In this document: positions 1-11,509 of the stretch, piece after piece
How positions within the stretch are numbered: the stretch's first letter is position 1
Layout: the number at the start of each line of letters is the position of its first letter
Assembly: GCA_963575745.1 (NCBI GenBank)
Contig: CAUYUJ010020615.1
Location: forward strand, 586,736 to 650,735
Length of the DNA stretch: 64,000 nucleotides
Direction: 5' to 3'
Origin: Prorocentrum cordatum
Taxonomy: Eukaryota; Sar; Dinophyceae; Prorocentrales; Prorocentraceae
Notes under the pieces: generated by a model
Database searches by the model: none
What the model saw: only the letters and a program-made list of their open reading frames with translations
Told to the model about the DNA's origin: nothing
Program-made: the position numbers and the translations under genes

Positions 1-199
1 CCTTCTCCTCTTTCTCCTCCTGCCCCCTCTCTGTGTACACGTATTTGTTGTAGGGGCCGCTCCTGTGATCTAGCTTGCGTCGTTTTTGCTACGACGCCAT
101 GCGAATGTGACGCAAGTCAAATTCAACGTTGCTGAACTTGCAACCTTCAAAATGTTTTGTGACAGCATACGAAATCATTCAACTTGAATCACTTTGTGG

Positions 200-2720
200 T
201 GGTCTACACATTGATTTCTAGTGCGCACAGGATACATTCGAAATACGTGCGTATTGACTTACACATTGATTATGTGTGTGGGCCTTTACATCGAATTCCC
301 TTGTGTCTGGCGCAACGGGGAGAGGGATAGGCGTGACAGGAAAAATCAATCGCGAACAAAAAACAACAAATACAAAAAAGGCACACAAGACAACTTGGGA
401 GACGAACGACGCTGTGTTTTTAATGTAAAAACTTCAATTGGCAAACCGCAACAGGCAAACAAACAACTTAGAAACAAGGACAACCTGTGTTTTTTTCACA
501 CCTTGCGCATCTACAAATTGGATCACTGTGTGCGGCTGTCAAATAAAAACCACTTGTGGGGACCTGCAACATGGATTCCTATTGTGTAGACACAAATTGA
601 CATCCATATGTGCAAACTCACACATCGATTTCTGATGTGCGGCATTGAAATAGAATTCCGATGTGCCTGGCCCAGGGGGAGGGGAGGGGGTCGGGCTGAC
701 CGACGAGAAGTATGGAAAAACAAGGAAGACAAAACACAACAAGTTGGGAGACAAATAGTGCTGCGTTGTATCTAAATCATGAAATGGTTCTTGAAACAAA
801 AAAAACATGTGTGATCACAGTGCTTGTGCACTTACAAGTTGCATCCTTTGGCGTGGCTCTCACATAACATCCCTTTGTGGGGAAGTACACACTGATTCGT
901 AGCGTGTCGGAAAGATAAATTCCTGTCGTGCAGACGTATAAAGTGATGTCTATTGTGCGGCATTCACCATGTATTCCCTTGCGCCTGTCTCAAGGGGAGA
1001 GAAGGGGGCAAGCTGGCCGACGAAGCAAAACGACAAACGTGTAACACATACAACTTGGGGGACTAAAAAACGAAGCGTTCTAGTGTAAACTGGTTTTGGT
1101 TTGTAAAACCGAGAACACCAAAAAAAACAATAAAGAAACCATGAACTTGGAAGCGCAGAACGCACGTGTTTTCACTGCGTTTGCGCATTTACACATTGAG
1201 CCCTTTTGTGTGACTCTCAACTACCCCCCCCCTCCGCGGGGAACTACAAAACTGATGCATACTGTGCAGAATGCAATCGAGATCCTTGTGTACAGACTTA
1301 GATATTGATTCCTAAGGTGTTCGGCCTTCACATAGAATTCTTTTTGTGCATGGCTCGCGGGAGGAAGGCAGCTGGGCCGACGAAAAAGACAAACAACACA
1401 GACAACTTGGGAAACAAAACGCGCTGTGTTTTTCATAGTGAAATGGTGTTTCCTTGTACCCCCCCCCAAAAAAAAACACAACACCTGTGTTCCCACAGTG
1501 TTTCCGCATTTACACATTGATTCCTTGTGCTGCAGTTCCTCCACAGGGGCTTTTATTTGAGAGCCACATAAAAAGGGTCAATGTGTAAATGCGCAAACGC
1601 TGTGAAAACACAGGCTTCCTTTGCTGTCCTTCCTTTGTTTGTTTTTTCTTCGTTTTGGGGTTTGCCATAAAAACCATTTTACACAATTAACAACTCAACG
1701 GCCTTGGTCTCCCAAGTTGTCGTGGTTGGCTTCTTGGTCTTTTTCGTCGGCCAGCCCGCCCGATCCCCTCACCCTGAGCCAGGCACAAAGGAATTCAATG
1801 TGAAGGTCGCACAGTAGAAATCAATGTGAAGTCTGCACAAAAGGATTGCAACTTGTTCCTACACAGCAGGCGTCGACTTGCACTTCCACACACAGGGACG
1901 TTACTTGAGAACCACAAAGAAGGATTCAGATTGCGAGTGCGCGAACAGGTGAAAACACAAGTGTTCTTTGATTCCGCGTTGTTTTTGTTGGTGTTTTGGG
2001 GTTTACACTTCAAACAATTTCACCATTAAGAGCACGGCACTTTGGTCTCCCAGTTTGTTTTTGTTTTTAATTTTGTATTTTTAGTTTTTTTCGTCGGCAG
2101 GCCCGCGCCCCTCTTCTCGCCGTGAACCGGGCACAGAGGAATTCGATTTGAGGGTCGCGCAACAGCAGAACTCGATTTGTAAGTCAGCACAACAAGGATT
2201 TCTCTTGTTTCCTGCGCGATAAGAATCAATGTGTACTTCCCCACACAGGGATTGTGTTTGAGAGTCACACAAAAAGATTCAAGGTGTAAGTGCACACACG
2301 GCGCCACGCGCTCGGGGAACGCTCTGACCCCTGAGCCACCCGCCGTATCCGTGTTTTCCTTCGGCCGCGTCCTTCCTCCCTCCTCCTCTTGCACGGTAGC
2401 GCAATACGTTCCAACGGCATCCCCGCTTAAGCCTCTCATCGCCAGCGCCGTCACCCTCTGCCCAGCTGCCGGCGCAACAATTTGTCTTCCCGTCGACCAA
2501 GCCGCCCCCACCCCCCCGGCCCAGGCGCAAAAGGATTCCATTTGAATGCCGCACAACAGGAATCAATGTGTAAACCTAAATACACAACGATTCTTCTTGT
2601 ACCCTACGCACAAGGAATCAACTTGTAATTCTCCTCAAACAGATAGCATTCGAAGGCCGCGCCATAAGAATCAGTGTGACCGCTTGCACGAACGAATTTC
2701 AGAAGTGTCTCCGACGTGAT
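200..2720. repeat. Degenerate ~300 bp dispersed repeat, about seven copies in two orientations
   Basis: A recurring block has a CACATTGATT-like word, a GAATTC-containing word, a purine-rich stretch ending in a GCCGACGA-like word, then CAACTTGGGA and a GCTGTGTTTT-like word. Copies in the direct sense lie near 240-430, 630-790, 950-1130 and 1310-1450. Reverse-complement copies lie near 1690-1830, 2030-2290 and 2500-2580. No convincing coding sequence is present. Confidence 0.6.
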
Positions 2721-3480
2721 AGGCAACGATGTGTAGCACCCCACAGAAGAGAACTCCAACAAGAATCAGTTTGTAAGTGTGTACGAACGGAGTTCACCTG
2801 AATCCTCCGCAATAGGAATGAGTGCGTAGATCTCCACAGAAATATTCAAGTTGAGGGCCGCGGTTCTTCACGGCTGGTTGCACAAAGCCAGAATGAAGGT
2901 GATCGCGATGGATGATTGTGGTGGTGGTTGTTGCTAGCCAGGCGGCGGTGGCAGCAATGTTCCAAGCGTTGCTGGCGGTGCACACGGCGAAGATAATGCC
3001 AATGGTGTTGGTGGTGGTGGTGGACCAGGTGGCAGTGGTGTTGACGCAACTAATAATGGTGGAACATGGGACGAAATGAATGCGATCACCATCATGATTT
3101 GTCACGCCGTGCGCCACTGCCATGTGCATCGCCATTCCCACCATTCGTTCCGCGACCACCCTCAGCGCCAAAGGGTTGTGACGGCGGTGCAAGTTCTGGT
3201 CGTGGCCGTGCTGCTCATGATCATGACTGTGGTGGTCGTGAATGCCGCTGCCCCCAGGGGAGGTGGTGATGATGGTAGTGCGTGAAACTTGCATTGACGG
3301 TGGCAATGGTGGCCGTGTATATGATGGTCTTGGACGTGGCGATTAGACTGCCGATGAAAACGGTGGGTTCACTGTGATAGTACTCGAGGTGCAGGTTTGA
3401 AGTCGTGTCAACCCTGGCGGCGGCGGGGGTGATCACCCGTTTACAAGCGGCACCATCACCGCGGCTGCCTTACCACAGGA
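2720..3480. other. Gene-free stretch with GGT/GAT-rich imperfect repeats
   Basis: From about 2900 to 3300 the sequence is dominated by GTGGTG and GATGAT words. Open frames here are His- or Val-rich translations of these words and show no motif. The flanking bases keep traces of the CACAACAGGAATCAATGTG-type words of the preceding repeat. I see no gene. Confidence 0.4.
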
Positions 3481-3845
3481 GCGGCTTTGAAATGGAAGCC
3501 CCTCCAGAGCAGAGGGTGTTTCTTTTTCCAGAATCATGGAAAATGTGTCACGGGAAGACTCGTTGTGTGCAATCCGCTGCAAAAACCATCCGTGTTGTAA
3601 TCCGCCACACAAAAGTTGGAACCCCCGCGGTGATCCATATGCACAGGCCACTCCTGCGATCCATAACGAAGGATGATAAATGAAACACAATCCATTCTGA
3701 TGATGACGTGCATTCGAATACTGATTCGGGCAACGGACACGGGGTCCAACAGACAGGAGACATAATTGAAACGAGAAAAGACAATCTATGAACAAACCAA
3801 GAAAAAGGTAGATCACAGGAGCGGCCCTTAGCGCAGATGTATAGA

Positions 3846-4092
3846 TCTCTCTCTCTCTCTCTCTCTTTCTCTCTCGCCATCTCTCTTCCTCTCCCAAATG
3901 TTACCCGGAGGGCTTCCACAATGGCTCGGGGAGCACGTCGTCCAATAGCTTGGCAAGACTTCGGCCAAACGTTTGGCCGTATTGATGTTTCCAACAAGCA
4001 GGGGGCGGCGATGGTTCGCCGCAGGCGCCTGCGATAACCTCGTCTCACATATTATGGTTGTGTATCTCTCTCTCTCTCTCTTTCTCTCGCGC
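3846..4092. repeat. Two short CT microsatellites flanking a dispersed repeat
   Basis: CT runs lie at about 3846-3880 and 4061-4090. The segment between them is copy 1 of the R1 repeat family. No gene is seen in 3480-4840. Confidence 0.6.
3924..4036 (+). repeat. Dispersed repeat R1, copy 1
   Basis: This ~110 bp unit starts at CGGGGAGCAC and ends after GGGGGCGGCG and CGCCTGCG. It recurs in the same order at 25165-25280 and 26395-26515: CGGGGAGCAC, AGCTTGGCA, a CGGCCA-containing middle, a poly-G GCGGCG block, then a G-rich end. This copy is the most diverged. No coding content; the element class is unknown. Confidence 0.6.
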
Positions 4093-4839
4093 GCCATTGC
4101 TCTACACATCGATCTTCCCCGCTCTCTCGCACACATGCAAGTTCCTTCGCGATCACGCCCTTTCACGAACTAGATCCTCCTGCCCCACTTGCAACACATA
4201 CCTCTCCTGAATATACAACGCATGGGCGAAAACGTAAACTCAGACTTCAATTCCTACATCGGATCTCCACGTACTTCCACCTGTGCTGGAATGGTGGACG
4301 ATCCTTCCTCCCAGTCAGAATTTGCCGCTGCCCCATTGCCACTCAGCGCATCTCTTGTCCTGGCACCTCCCACCTTCCTTGACGGAGACCAGCGGTAAGG
4401 GAGAGCTAGAGATTACGAAGAGACGGCGGAGCTGGAAGGGGCTCTTGGAGGTATCTAAGCGAGCTATAAGCCTCCTGTCTGCATTCTGGGCGCTCCCTTC
4501 TGCCGCTCATAATCTGCGGTCGTCCATCTTTTGAACACCCCTCGCTGCCTCAGCTCAGCTTCGCAAGCTGCTCGAAGCTTCTGGTATACCCACTCGTCCT
4601 GGCGGTGACGCCCAAACCACGCACAAGACGCCCCCGCACGGTATACTAGAGCGGCCCTCTCCCATCTTTCCCCTTCTCCCTCCCTCACAAGACGCAGCAG
4701 AAACGCGTGCGTCGCTGGAGCTCAACGCCTTAAACTCCACCACTCCAGGGCCCAGAACAGGCCAGGCAGAGGCTGGTTGCTGATTTCCCGACCCTGAGGG
4801 GCAACGACGGGGGGGGACTGCCTCAGGGGGGGGATCTTG

Positions 4840-4996
4840 ACCTGGTATCGGCGATACCATCGGCGATGTGCTTTCGATAGCGGGTCCCGACGCTCCTGGG
4901 CAGGGTGGGCTATCAGGTCCCTGTAGGCGAGGAATGGGCGATTGGGGGTCAATGCGCCCACCCCATGAGCCTATCCCCCCCTAACGTTGTCCCTTG
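4840..4996 (+). repeat. Dispersed repeat B, copy 1
   Basis: The unit contains TCGGCGATACC, CGATAGCG, GACGCTCCTGGG, GGGCGATTGGGGGTC and a final CCCTAACGTTG word. Three other copies with these words in this order are at 13500-13660, 14400-14580 and 26515-26640. No open frame is shared between copies, so I treat it as a non-coding dispersed repeat. Confidence 0.6.
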
Positions 4997-5017
4997 ATTC
5001 TCGGGCCGTACGGTAAC

Positions 5018-5135
5018 TCGGCTCTCAGGCGGCCGTTTGGGACGATCTGGGTGACACCAGAACGCTCTGGGCGAGGCCGAGCCGCTTGAGAGCATGCCGA
5101 GGCCGGAAGACCCCCGAGAACTGCCGAAAACGCTG
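5018..5135 (+). repeat. Dispersed repeat I, copy 1
   Basis: The block starting CTCGGCTCTCAGG, with GGCCGTTTGGG, CGCTCTGGGCGAGGC and GAGAACTGCCG, is repeated at 10084-10200 in the same orientation at moderate identity. No coding meaning was recognised. Confidence 0.55.
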
Positions 5136-5289
5136 GAAACCTCCCCCCCAGTCTGAGCCTATGAGCAGATCTCCCCCCCTAACGTTGCCAAGGAAGGATG
5201 GCCAGGCAGAGGCTAGCTGCCGGTTTCCCCCCAAAAAAAAACCTCTCCGCGCCCGCCGTCGCGGATGACGGAGGCTCCCAGAGGCAACG

Positions 5290-5490
5290 TGTTGCTGCCT
5301 CCCTCCCTGCTCCCTCTCCTCCTCCTCCTCCCTCCCTCCCTTCCTCCATCGCCCCCTCCTCCTCCTTCCCTCCCTCCCCTCCACCCTCCCTACATCACTC
5401 CCTTCGTCACTCCCTTCCTCGTGGTCCTCCTCCTCCTCCTCCTCCTCCTCCTCCTCCTCCCTTCTCCTCCCTTCTCCAAAACGGGCCGTG
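5290..5490. repeat. CCT/CTC trinucleotide tract
   Basis: An almost pure pyrimidine strand of CTC and CCT words, including an unbroken TCC run around 5429-5462. Pro/Leu/Ser-rich open frames through it are by-products of the repeat. Confidence 0.8.
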
Positions 5491-5714
5491 GGGCAACCAA
5501 GTGGGTCCCCAAACCCGTCACTCAGGGGGACCGCCGGTCGTTGGGGTTATTGTTTTGGGTCCCTCGCCAGCCATCGCCCGGACACAGCCTCTTTGAGACT
5601 GTCCCTGGGGCACTCTTGGCCTGGCTACGTTTTCTAATTATTCCCACACAATGCCTGCAGTTAGGGGTTCTTCATTGTCGTCTATGGAACTGGGCGTGGG
5701 GGTCGGTTTGGCGG

Positions 5715-5840
5715 CTGTGTCGTCGCCGTCGCCGCCTCGTCGCCGCCAGTCGTCTGGGCCTGGGCGTCTGTCTTGCGGCTATGTTGTCGCCGTCCCCGCC
5801 CCGTCCCCGCCCCGTCGCCGCCTCGTCGCCGCCTGTCGTC
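5715..5840. repeat. CGTCGC-type hexanucleotide repeat
   Basis: Degenerate CGTCGCCGC words repeat across about 125 bp. No gene is seen around it. Confidence 0.5.
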
Positions 5841-5854
5841 GGTGCCTGCAGTGC

Positions 5855-6290
5855 TTCGCATTGCTTTGCATTACTATACCATGTTATGCTGCACCTAGCA
5901 ATGCTTGGCATTACCTTGCATGGCTTTGCATTGGCTTACATAGTTTCGCATCGCTTTGAATTTATGTACATTGCGTTACCCTCCTTGTCATTGCATCGCA
6001 TTGGTTTGTGTTGCTTTGACTTTCCTCGCATGGCTTCACGTTGCTTGTCTTGCGTCGCTTCGCAATACTTTACTAAATGTGTATGGAATTGAATTGCGTT
6101 GCCTGGCTCTGCATTGCTGTGCGCTGCATTGAGTTGTGTGGTTCCGCAATGTGTTGCATTGCTGTGCGTTACTTTGTATTGCTCTGCACTGCTTCGCATT
6201 GCAACGCCTTGTTGCTTGGCGTGCGTTGCCTTGTGCTGCTTTGCATGGAATTACATCGGATTACACTGCAGATCGATGTACATAAAGACA
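5855..6290 (+). repeat. TTGCATTGC-type short-period array
   Basis: Words such as TTGCATTGC, TCGCATTGC and TTGCTTGGC repeat at an irregular spacing of 9-16 bases for about 430 bp. A second array of the same kind lies at 49380-49620. Stop-free stretches in several frames (Cys/Leu/Ala-rich) follow from the repeat. The rest of 6290-7150 holds poly-C runs and no recognisable gene. Confidence 0.65.
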
Positions 6291-7157
6291 TGTGTTAATC
6301 CATGTTGACCCAAGCTGTGTATTTCTGGCAATATAGCTGGGGTAGAATGTATGTTCCTTGTAGAAATGAAAACCTAATGTGTGCAGTGCTTGTTGAATCT
6401 TTGTGGTGCAATCTAGTCGGCGACCAAGAGGCCAGACGGCTTCTGGAAGCGGCGGCGCCGTCTGAGAAGTCATGCCCCCTCTCGCTTCCTCCCGCGGCGC
6501 GTCGCGGATCCTCCCTAACGCCCCCCCCCCCATCTGACGCTCCCTCTCATTATCCGACGCCCCCCCCCCATCCTCCTCGCCCTCCATCTGCTTTTAGCGT
6601 CTCATCCGCCCTGCATGCCATTCCTCGGCTGCCGAAAGGGCGTTCGATGATCTTTTGCCGAATGGGCGTCCGAGGCCCTCATACCTGATACTGGGCAGAC
6701 AGCGAGTCAGAATGGTACCGCTGGCGAGAATGAGAAGCAACAGGAGAAGCAGCACGAAGATTACGAATGCTACTGATGTGAATGACGAGGAACGGAAGGA
6801 GAAGAGGGGGGCGGATAGAGAGAGGGTGATAAAGGATGTATGCGATAGGACGAAGACAAGAAAGAAGATGAAGAGAAGGGATCAGAAGGGAATAGGGGAA
6901 GAGATGAACGAGTAACACGTACGGAGAAGGGAGGGGGGGGTACACAAGGAATACCCGCTGTGGGAGGAGGAAACAAAGCCAGAATATGAGGGAGGCGTAC
7001 ACGTGTGGCCGATGCGACCGGCAAAGGGAAGCTGCAACAGCGGAGTGTCCCATCGTCCTCCATGATTTTGCCTTTGAAGACGTCCAGGGTCACGCTGTCC
7101 TGGCCGCTCGGCGGACGAGCGGGTGGGTGCCACACTGGGAGCAAGGATCCCACAAAA

Positions 7158-7240
7158 ACGTACGCGCCCAGCCACGTACCTGAATACGGCCCCCCAGTCC
7201 GCGAGGCCAACCTCGTGCCACGAACGTTAGCGCGATGCAC
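7158..7240 (+). repeat. Dispersed repeat F, copy 1
   Basis: CGTACGCGC, GAATACGGCCCCC, CAGTCC and GCGCGATGC occur here and again in the same order at 9572-9655. No coding content. Confidence 0.5.
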
Positions 7241-7934
7241 ACAATCGATACCCACGAACTAATCATCCGCACGTGCGCTTCTTGTTCGCTCTTGAGGGGG
7301 GCTGGCGGGGTGGGGGGAGCGGCAACCAAAAGGGCAGTGACACCGCCGTTCCCTGGACCTCTCCCAGGGTTCGTCCTGACCAGGATTTCGATGCGAATCC
7401 AACGGTGGCGACGAGTGCCTCCCAAGAGGCCCGGAAAGGCGAAACCGAAGCAAAGGTGGCGGTATCCGTACCTTTTCCCCTCCTCTGAGTATCGTTTAAC
7501 CGATCCCCATCCCCAGCGGCGTGGCCTGGGCCCCGCTGGCCGATTTACCCCCTTAGATGGGGATATAGGTCGTTCCCTTCGGGTTTCGAGGGGTGTATCC
7601 TCAACTGGGGCGGGAATTTGGTGGGGGTCTCGAAGGGGATGGGGGTGGGGATGGGGATGGGTTAAAGGATACCGATCTGAGCGTGTGGGGGCGGGAGAGC
7701 CGCAGCCGCACAGCTGGAGAGCCAAGCGGCTCGGTGGATTGGCGATGCCTGCCTCGACAGGGCAGCGCCCCGGGAGCCGGAGGGCGCCCGCCAGCTCGCG
7801 GCAAACGCACCGCGGACTGCGGACTGCGGACGGGGTGGGGGAGGAAGGGCAATTCGGGGCGGCTGGCTCGCGACCTTCCGCGCGGGCGGAACGCGTGCCT
7901 GTCTGAGGACGGGGCAACCTCCATGGATGAACGG

Positions 7935-8440
7935 GGGAGGAGGAAGGCGGAGGAGGAGGAGGAGGAGGAGAAGGAAGGAGGAGGAGGAGGAGGAGGAGGC
8001 GGAGGAGGGGGAGGGGAGGGAGAAGAGGAGGCGGAGGAGAAACATCATGATCTGCACGACGATGATCTAGACAGTTCTTCGACGACGATGTCGAAAAACG
8101 CCTGCACGAGGCGCGGATGCTCTCCCTAGCCCCTTGACGGACGGTAGCGCGGGCGACAAATGATGACTCGCACAAGCTAGACTGGTCTCCTCCTCCTCCT
8201 CCACCTCCTCCTCCTCCTCCTCGTCCTCCTCCTCCTCCTGTATCGTTCCAACTTGAATGGATGATCCCCGAAGGGAATCCGCTCCTCCTCCTCCTCCTCC
8301 TCCTCGTTCTCTTCCTCCTCCACCTCCTCCTCCTCTTCTCCTCCTCTTTCTCCTCCTCCTCCTCCTCGTCCTCGTCCTCCTCCTCCTCCTCATCCTCCTC
8401 CTCCGCGTCCTCCTCCTCCCCCTCCGCGTCCTTCCCGTGA
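7935..8440. repeat. GGA tract and CCT tract facing each other (foldback)
   Basis: A GGA-rich segment (about 7935-8035) is followed ~150 bp later by a CCT-rich segment (about 8188-8440). The two could pair as a long imperfect hairpin. A 598-codon open frame spans 7090-8886 on the minus strand, but it is only Glu/Arg/Gly/Pro low complexity and I do not call it a gene. Confidence 0.6.
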
Positions 8441-8796
8441 TCATCGAGGGAACGGGTTTCATGGGCGCTTGGCTGAAAAACATCTGGAGGGGGGTGGGCT
8501 CCGATGCCCGGACCCCGCCCATGCTCCCCCCAAACCTCCCCGCACTTCTCTGTCCTCCAGCGCGAGGGCGGGAGGGGGGGGCGGGGGGCGGGTACGACAC
8601 AGGACAATCCACCCCTGAAGGGGGGGCCACATAGGTTACGACCACCCCATCCCTCGCGCCGGCAGAAGACGTCGTCGTCGTCGGCGTCCGTCGTCCTCGG
8701 GGTGGGGGGAAGGGGGGGTGAACGACAACCCCCACTCTCCCACTTCCCCCTGCAATAGAAGGGCCTAGACCCCTCTGCAAGCAACCCCCAAACCGC

Positions 8797-8880
8797 GCCA
8801 CCCTCTTGGCGAAGAGCAGTCGCTCTGGCCGAGACCGCGACGCGCGAAGAGCGACTACCTATCGTCGCGCCCCTGGGGGG
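8797..8880 (+). repeat. Dispersed repeat H, copy 1
   Basis: The block with CTTGGCGAAG, CGCTCTGG, GAGACCGCGACGCGCGAAG and a CGCGCCCC end recurs at 15657-15755 with high identity in its centre. Confidence 0.55.
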
Positions 8881-9152
8881 ACCCAACTAAACCCCCCTCT
8901 TCCGCAAGCGCCCACAGAACGTGCTATGTCTTACACTCCGTGGCCGTGTTGGCTTGAGTGAACTGCGGCCAAATGGCACGCGCCCTCGCCTCGGCCCAGG
9001 GCGCGAAAGAGCGGACGCCAGAACGGGCGGGCGTGGGCTGCGGCCAGCGCTGCTCGCAAACGCTGGCGCGGCTCCTGCGGCGCGGGCGTCGGCAATGGAT
9101 CGGGCTCTTTGCCAGCTGCCTGGCTTCTGGCGCACGTGGGGCTGGACATCGG

Positions 9153-9360
9153 GGGTCCCGAAACGGTACGGTGACAGAGCGTGCGGTGACCTCGGAATCC
9201 CGAAAGACCTCACCGCACGGTCCATCAACGCACGGTTCTGGGACCTCGGAGGTCCCAGTCGCCCGAGACGTCCTCGGAGATCGATCCACGTCCCAACACC
9301 CAGCGGTCACCCCGAGTCCACGCTGACTTACGGTGTGGTCGCAGCACCGTTTGGAGGACC
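9153..9360. mobile_element. TIR element family D, copy 1 (MITE-like, ~200 bp)
   Basis: The left end reads CGAAACGGTACGGTGACAG. The right end reads CGCAGCACCGTTTGG, the near reverse complement; outer GGTCC/GGACC words extend the pairing. Inside, the words CTCGGAATCCC, CACGGTC and GTCCCAGTCGCCCGAGAC are shared with copies at 19069-19243 and 44666-44866. No open frame. Inferred to be a non-autonomous DNA element. Confidence 0.7.
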
Positions 9361-9390
9361 GTGGAGCGGGACAGCAGAGGTCGCCCTCTT

Positions 9391-9560
9391 TCGGCGGCAA
9401 GCCAAGGGGGAAGTGAGAGAGCGTAAGCATTCTCAGAAGGCGGCGGGGCTTCTCAGGAGCCCTCTGGCCTTCTGAGAAGCCTCCTGAACCTTCTCCAGAA
9501 CCAGAAACGGCTTTTTAAAGGCCTGAGGGCTTCTGAGAAGCCCCGTCGCCTTCTGCAGGA
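9391..9560. mobile_element. TIR element family E, copy 1 (right end degenerate)
   Basis: The left end has TCGGCGGCAAGC and GGGGGAAGTGAGAG, then runs into CTTCTCAGAAGG palindromes. The matching right end seen in the 27.8 and 47.2 kb copies is not recognisable here. Non-coding. Confidence 0.55.
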
Positions 9561-9571
9561 GCAGAAAGAGG

Positions 9572-9655
9572 ACGTACGCGCTCAGACACGTTCATGAATA
9601 CGGCCCCCAGTCCACCAGGTCAGACTCCTGTTACGAAGGCTCGCGCAATGCGCAC
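9572..9655 (+). repeat. Dispersed repeat F, copy 2
   Basis: Matches 7158-7240 in order and orientation. Nothing gene-like follows up to 10080. Confidence 0.5.
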
Positions 9656-10083
9656 TCTCGAAACCAACGTGGATTCAAGTAGTACGTACATGTACGGTCC
9701 GTCTTTCGCTCCGAACTCTAAGAAGGCCAGCTCCCCATGCCCCCTCTCGAATGCCTGCTGGTTCTCGGGCGGGTGGGACTGGGGGGTGAGCGAAATGGGG
9801 TGTGAAGAGAAGGGCCCTGAAGGGGCCCTTCAAGGCCCTGCTGGCATTTTTCTTCACCCCACATTTAGGTCACCTTCGGCGGTGGACAAACCTCCCTTTA
9901 GTAAACCTCCCTTTAGTGGAAACGGCCTGGGACCGAAACCGACGGACCTGGGCCCGCAAAAAAGACAGCCGCGACGCCCTCTCGCGAACCGAAAACTGCC
10001 AATTCCTTAATCGACGTGTCAGGGCAGGAGGTCTGTCCACCTCCGACACTCCCCATTACCACTCGCCCACACTTTTCCGGCCG

Positions 10084-10200
10084 CAGCTCGGCTCTCAGGT
10101 GGCCGTTCGGGGCGATCACGGCAACCCCGCAGCGCTCTCGGCGAGGCGCAGCCGCTGCAACGCATCCCGCGAGGCTGGAAAACCGCTGAGAACCGACGAG
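10084..10200 (+). repeat. Dispersed repeat I, copy 2
   Basis: Carries CTCGGCTCTCAGG, GGCCGTTCGGG, CGCTCTCGGCGAGGC and GAGAACCGACG, matching 5018-5135. Confidence 0.55.
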
Positions 10201-10674
10201 GACGCCCAAAGACCTCGAACCTCGAGCCCGAAACTCCGGAACCTCCCGACCGACTCTCCGTCCCTGAAGGGGCCCAGGGGCACACAACAAAATAGACACA
10301 AATCCCGGGATCTCCTATACCTTCCCAGATGTTCTGGACTTTCGCTCCCCTCCACTTTCCATCTTTTCCATACCTCCGTGGGGATTCAAGATTACTTGTG
10401 TCTGTTGTTTCTTTCCCTCCTGAGTCTCCCTCTCTGACTGCCTACCAGACCACCACAACCCAACCCGACGAACCAGATCTCGGATTGAGGGGAGTACGTG
10501 TTCCACACGTGTTGTTTCTATGTTCTCCGACGCCCCCCCCCCCGCTGGGAGTGGAGGGCGAATTGGGGCCCTCGGGTTGGGTTGGGGCCTCTCGCTGCCC
10601 CCCCCGCTGGGCTCGCCCACGACTCCCGGGCAGCCCGGGGACCGCCTGGGCTGGAGGACCCGCGGGCGCTTTTT

Positions 10675-10965
10675 GGACGCCCGAGGTCTCCGGGATGACT
10701 GCGGTCCGGGGTAACTCCAGTTTGGGCCCCCGAGGCTCGACTCTGTAGCCACCCTGACTGCCCCCAGCCCTGATGATTCGGGAGGGTTGCGCCCGAATGA
10801 CTCGGGACAACTGCGGTCCGGGGGTAACTCTGGTTGGAGCCCCCGAGGCGAGAATCTGTAGCTATCCCTGACTGCCTGACTGCCCCCAGCCCCTGAGTAT
10901 GATTCGGGAGGGTTGGATGCCCGAATTATCCGGGATAACTGCGGTCCGGGGTAAAGGTCCCCATC
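10675..10965 (+). repeat. Tandem repeat of 112-128 bp, about 2.5 units
   Basis: The word GGGATGACTGCGGTCCGGGG recurs with small changes near 10693, 10803 and 10931. Each is followed by AACTC, CCCCCGAGGC and CCTGACTGCCCCCAGCCC. The spacings (112, 128) are not multiples of three, and no frame is conserved. Confidence 0.7.
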
Positions 10966-11021
10966 CCTGATGAGTCGGGGCTCTGAGCTTACGAGGGAAC
11001 AAACACTGACATAAACTAGAA

Positions 11022-11163
11022 CTCGGAGGTCCGCGCGGATTCCAGATTCCTCGGATTGGCGCTGGGGACCGCTGGCGGCGCCTTCGACGCCCCCCCCTGG
11101 CGCGCTCCGCGCGCCAAGGAGGGCGGTTCAGCGCCGATCCGAGGAATCCGCGCGGACCTCCGA
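11022..11163. mobile_element. Foldback/TIR element family G, copy 1 (142 bp)
   Basis: The left end reads CGGAGGTCCGCGCGGATTCC and the right end is its exact reverse complement over at least 19 bases. A second matched pair of words (CGGATTGGCGCTG / CAGCGCCGATCCG) lies just inside. A diverged copy is at 27221-27355. No open frame. Confidence 0.75.
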
Positions 11164-11509
11164 ATTGTCATGTTTATGTCCTTGTTTCCCTCGTCCGTCC
11201 CCCCATTCATCTCTCTTCTCCCCTCCTCGGAGGAGGGGGGTCAGAACGGAAGGGGATGATAGAGGCGGGGCAATGCACGAACAAAAACTCGCGGGGTCTC
11301 CCTCAACAGCAGCCTCGAAGTGAAGACTCGTCCCGCTTAGGACCCTGAGGGGGGTGGTCAGCTACCGACTCCAGAACATGCAACTATCGGTGAGTTGCGC
11401 GCTCGCTTTTTCCCCAAACAGCTTGCTAAACGGGGTGCAATTGTGATAGAAGCTAACTCCGGACGAGGGAATTCAAAGCAAAGACGTCCTCAAACAAATT
11501 TGGTGGTCC

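Noticed and set aside
7090-8886. 598-codon minus-strand open frame as a gene
   Set aside because: It is made of GGA/CCT repeats and GC-rich sequence, with no motif, no splice support and equally long frames on the other strand.
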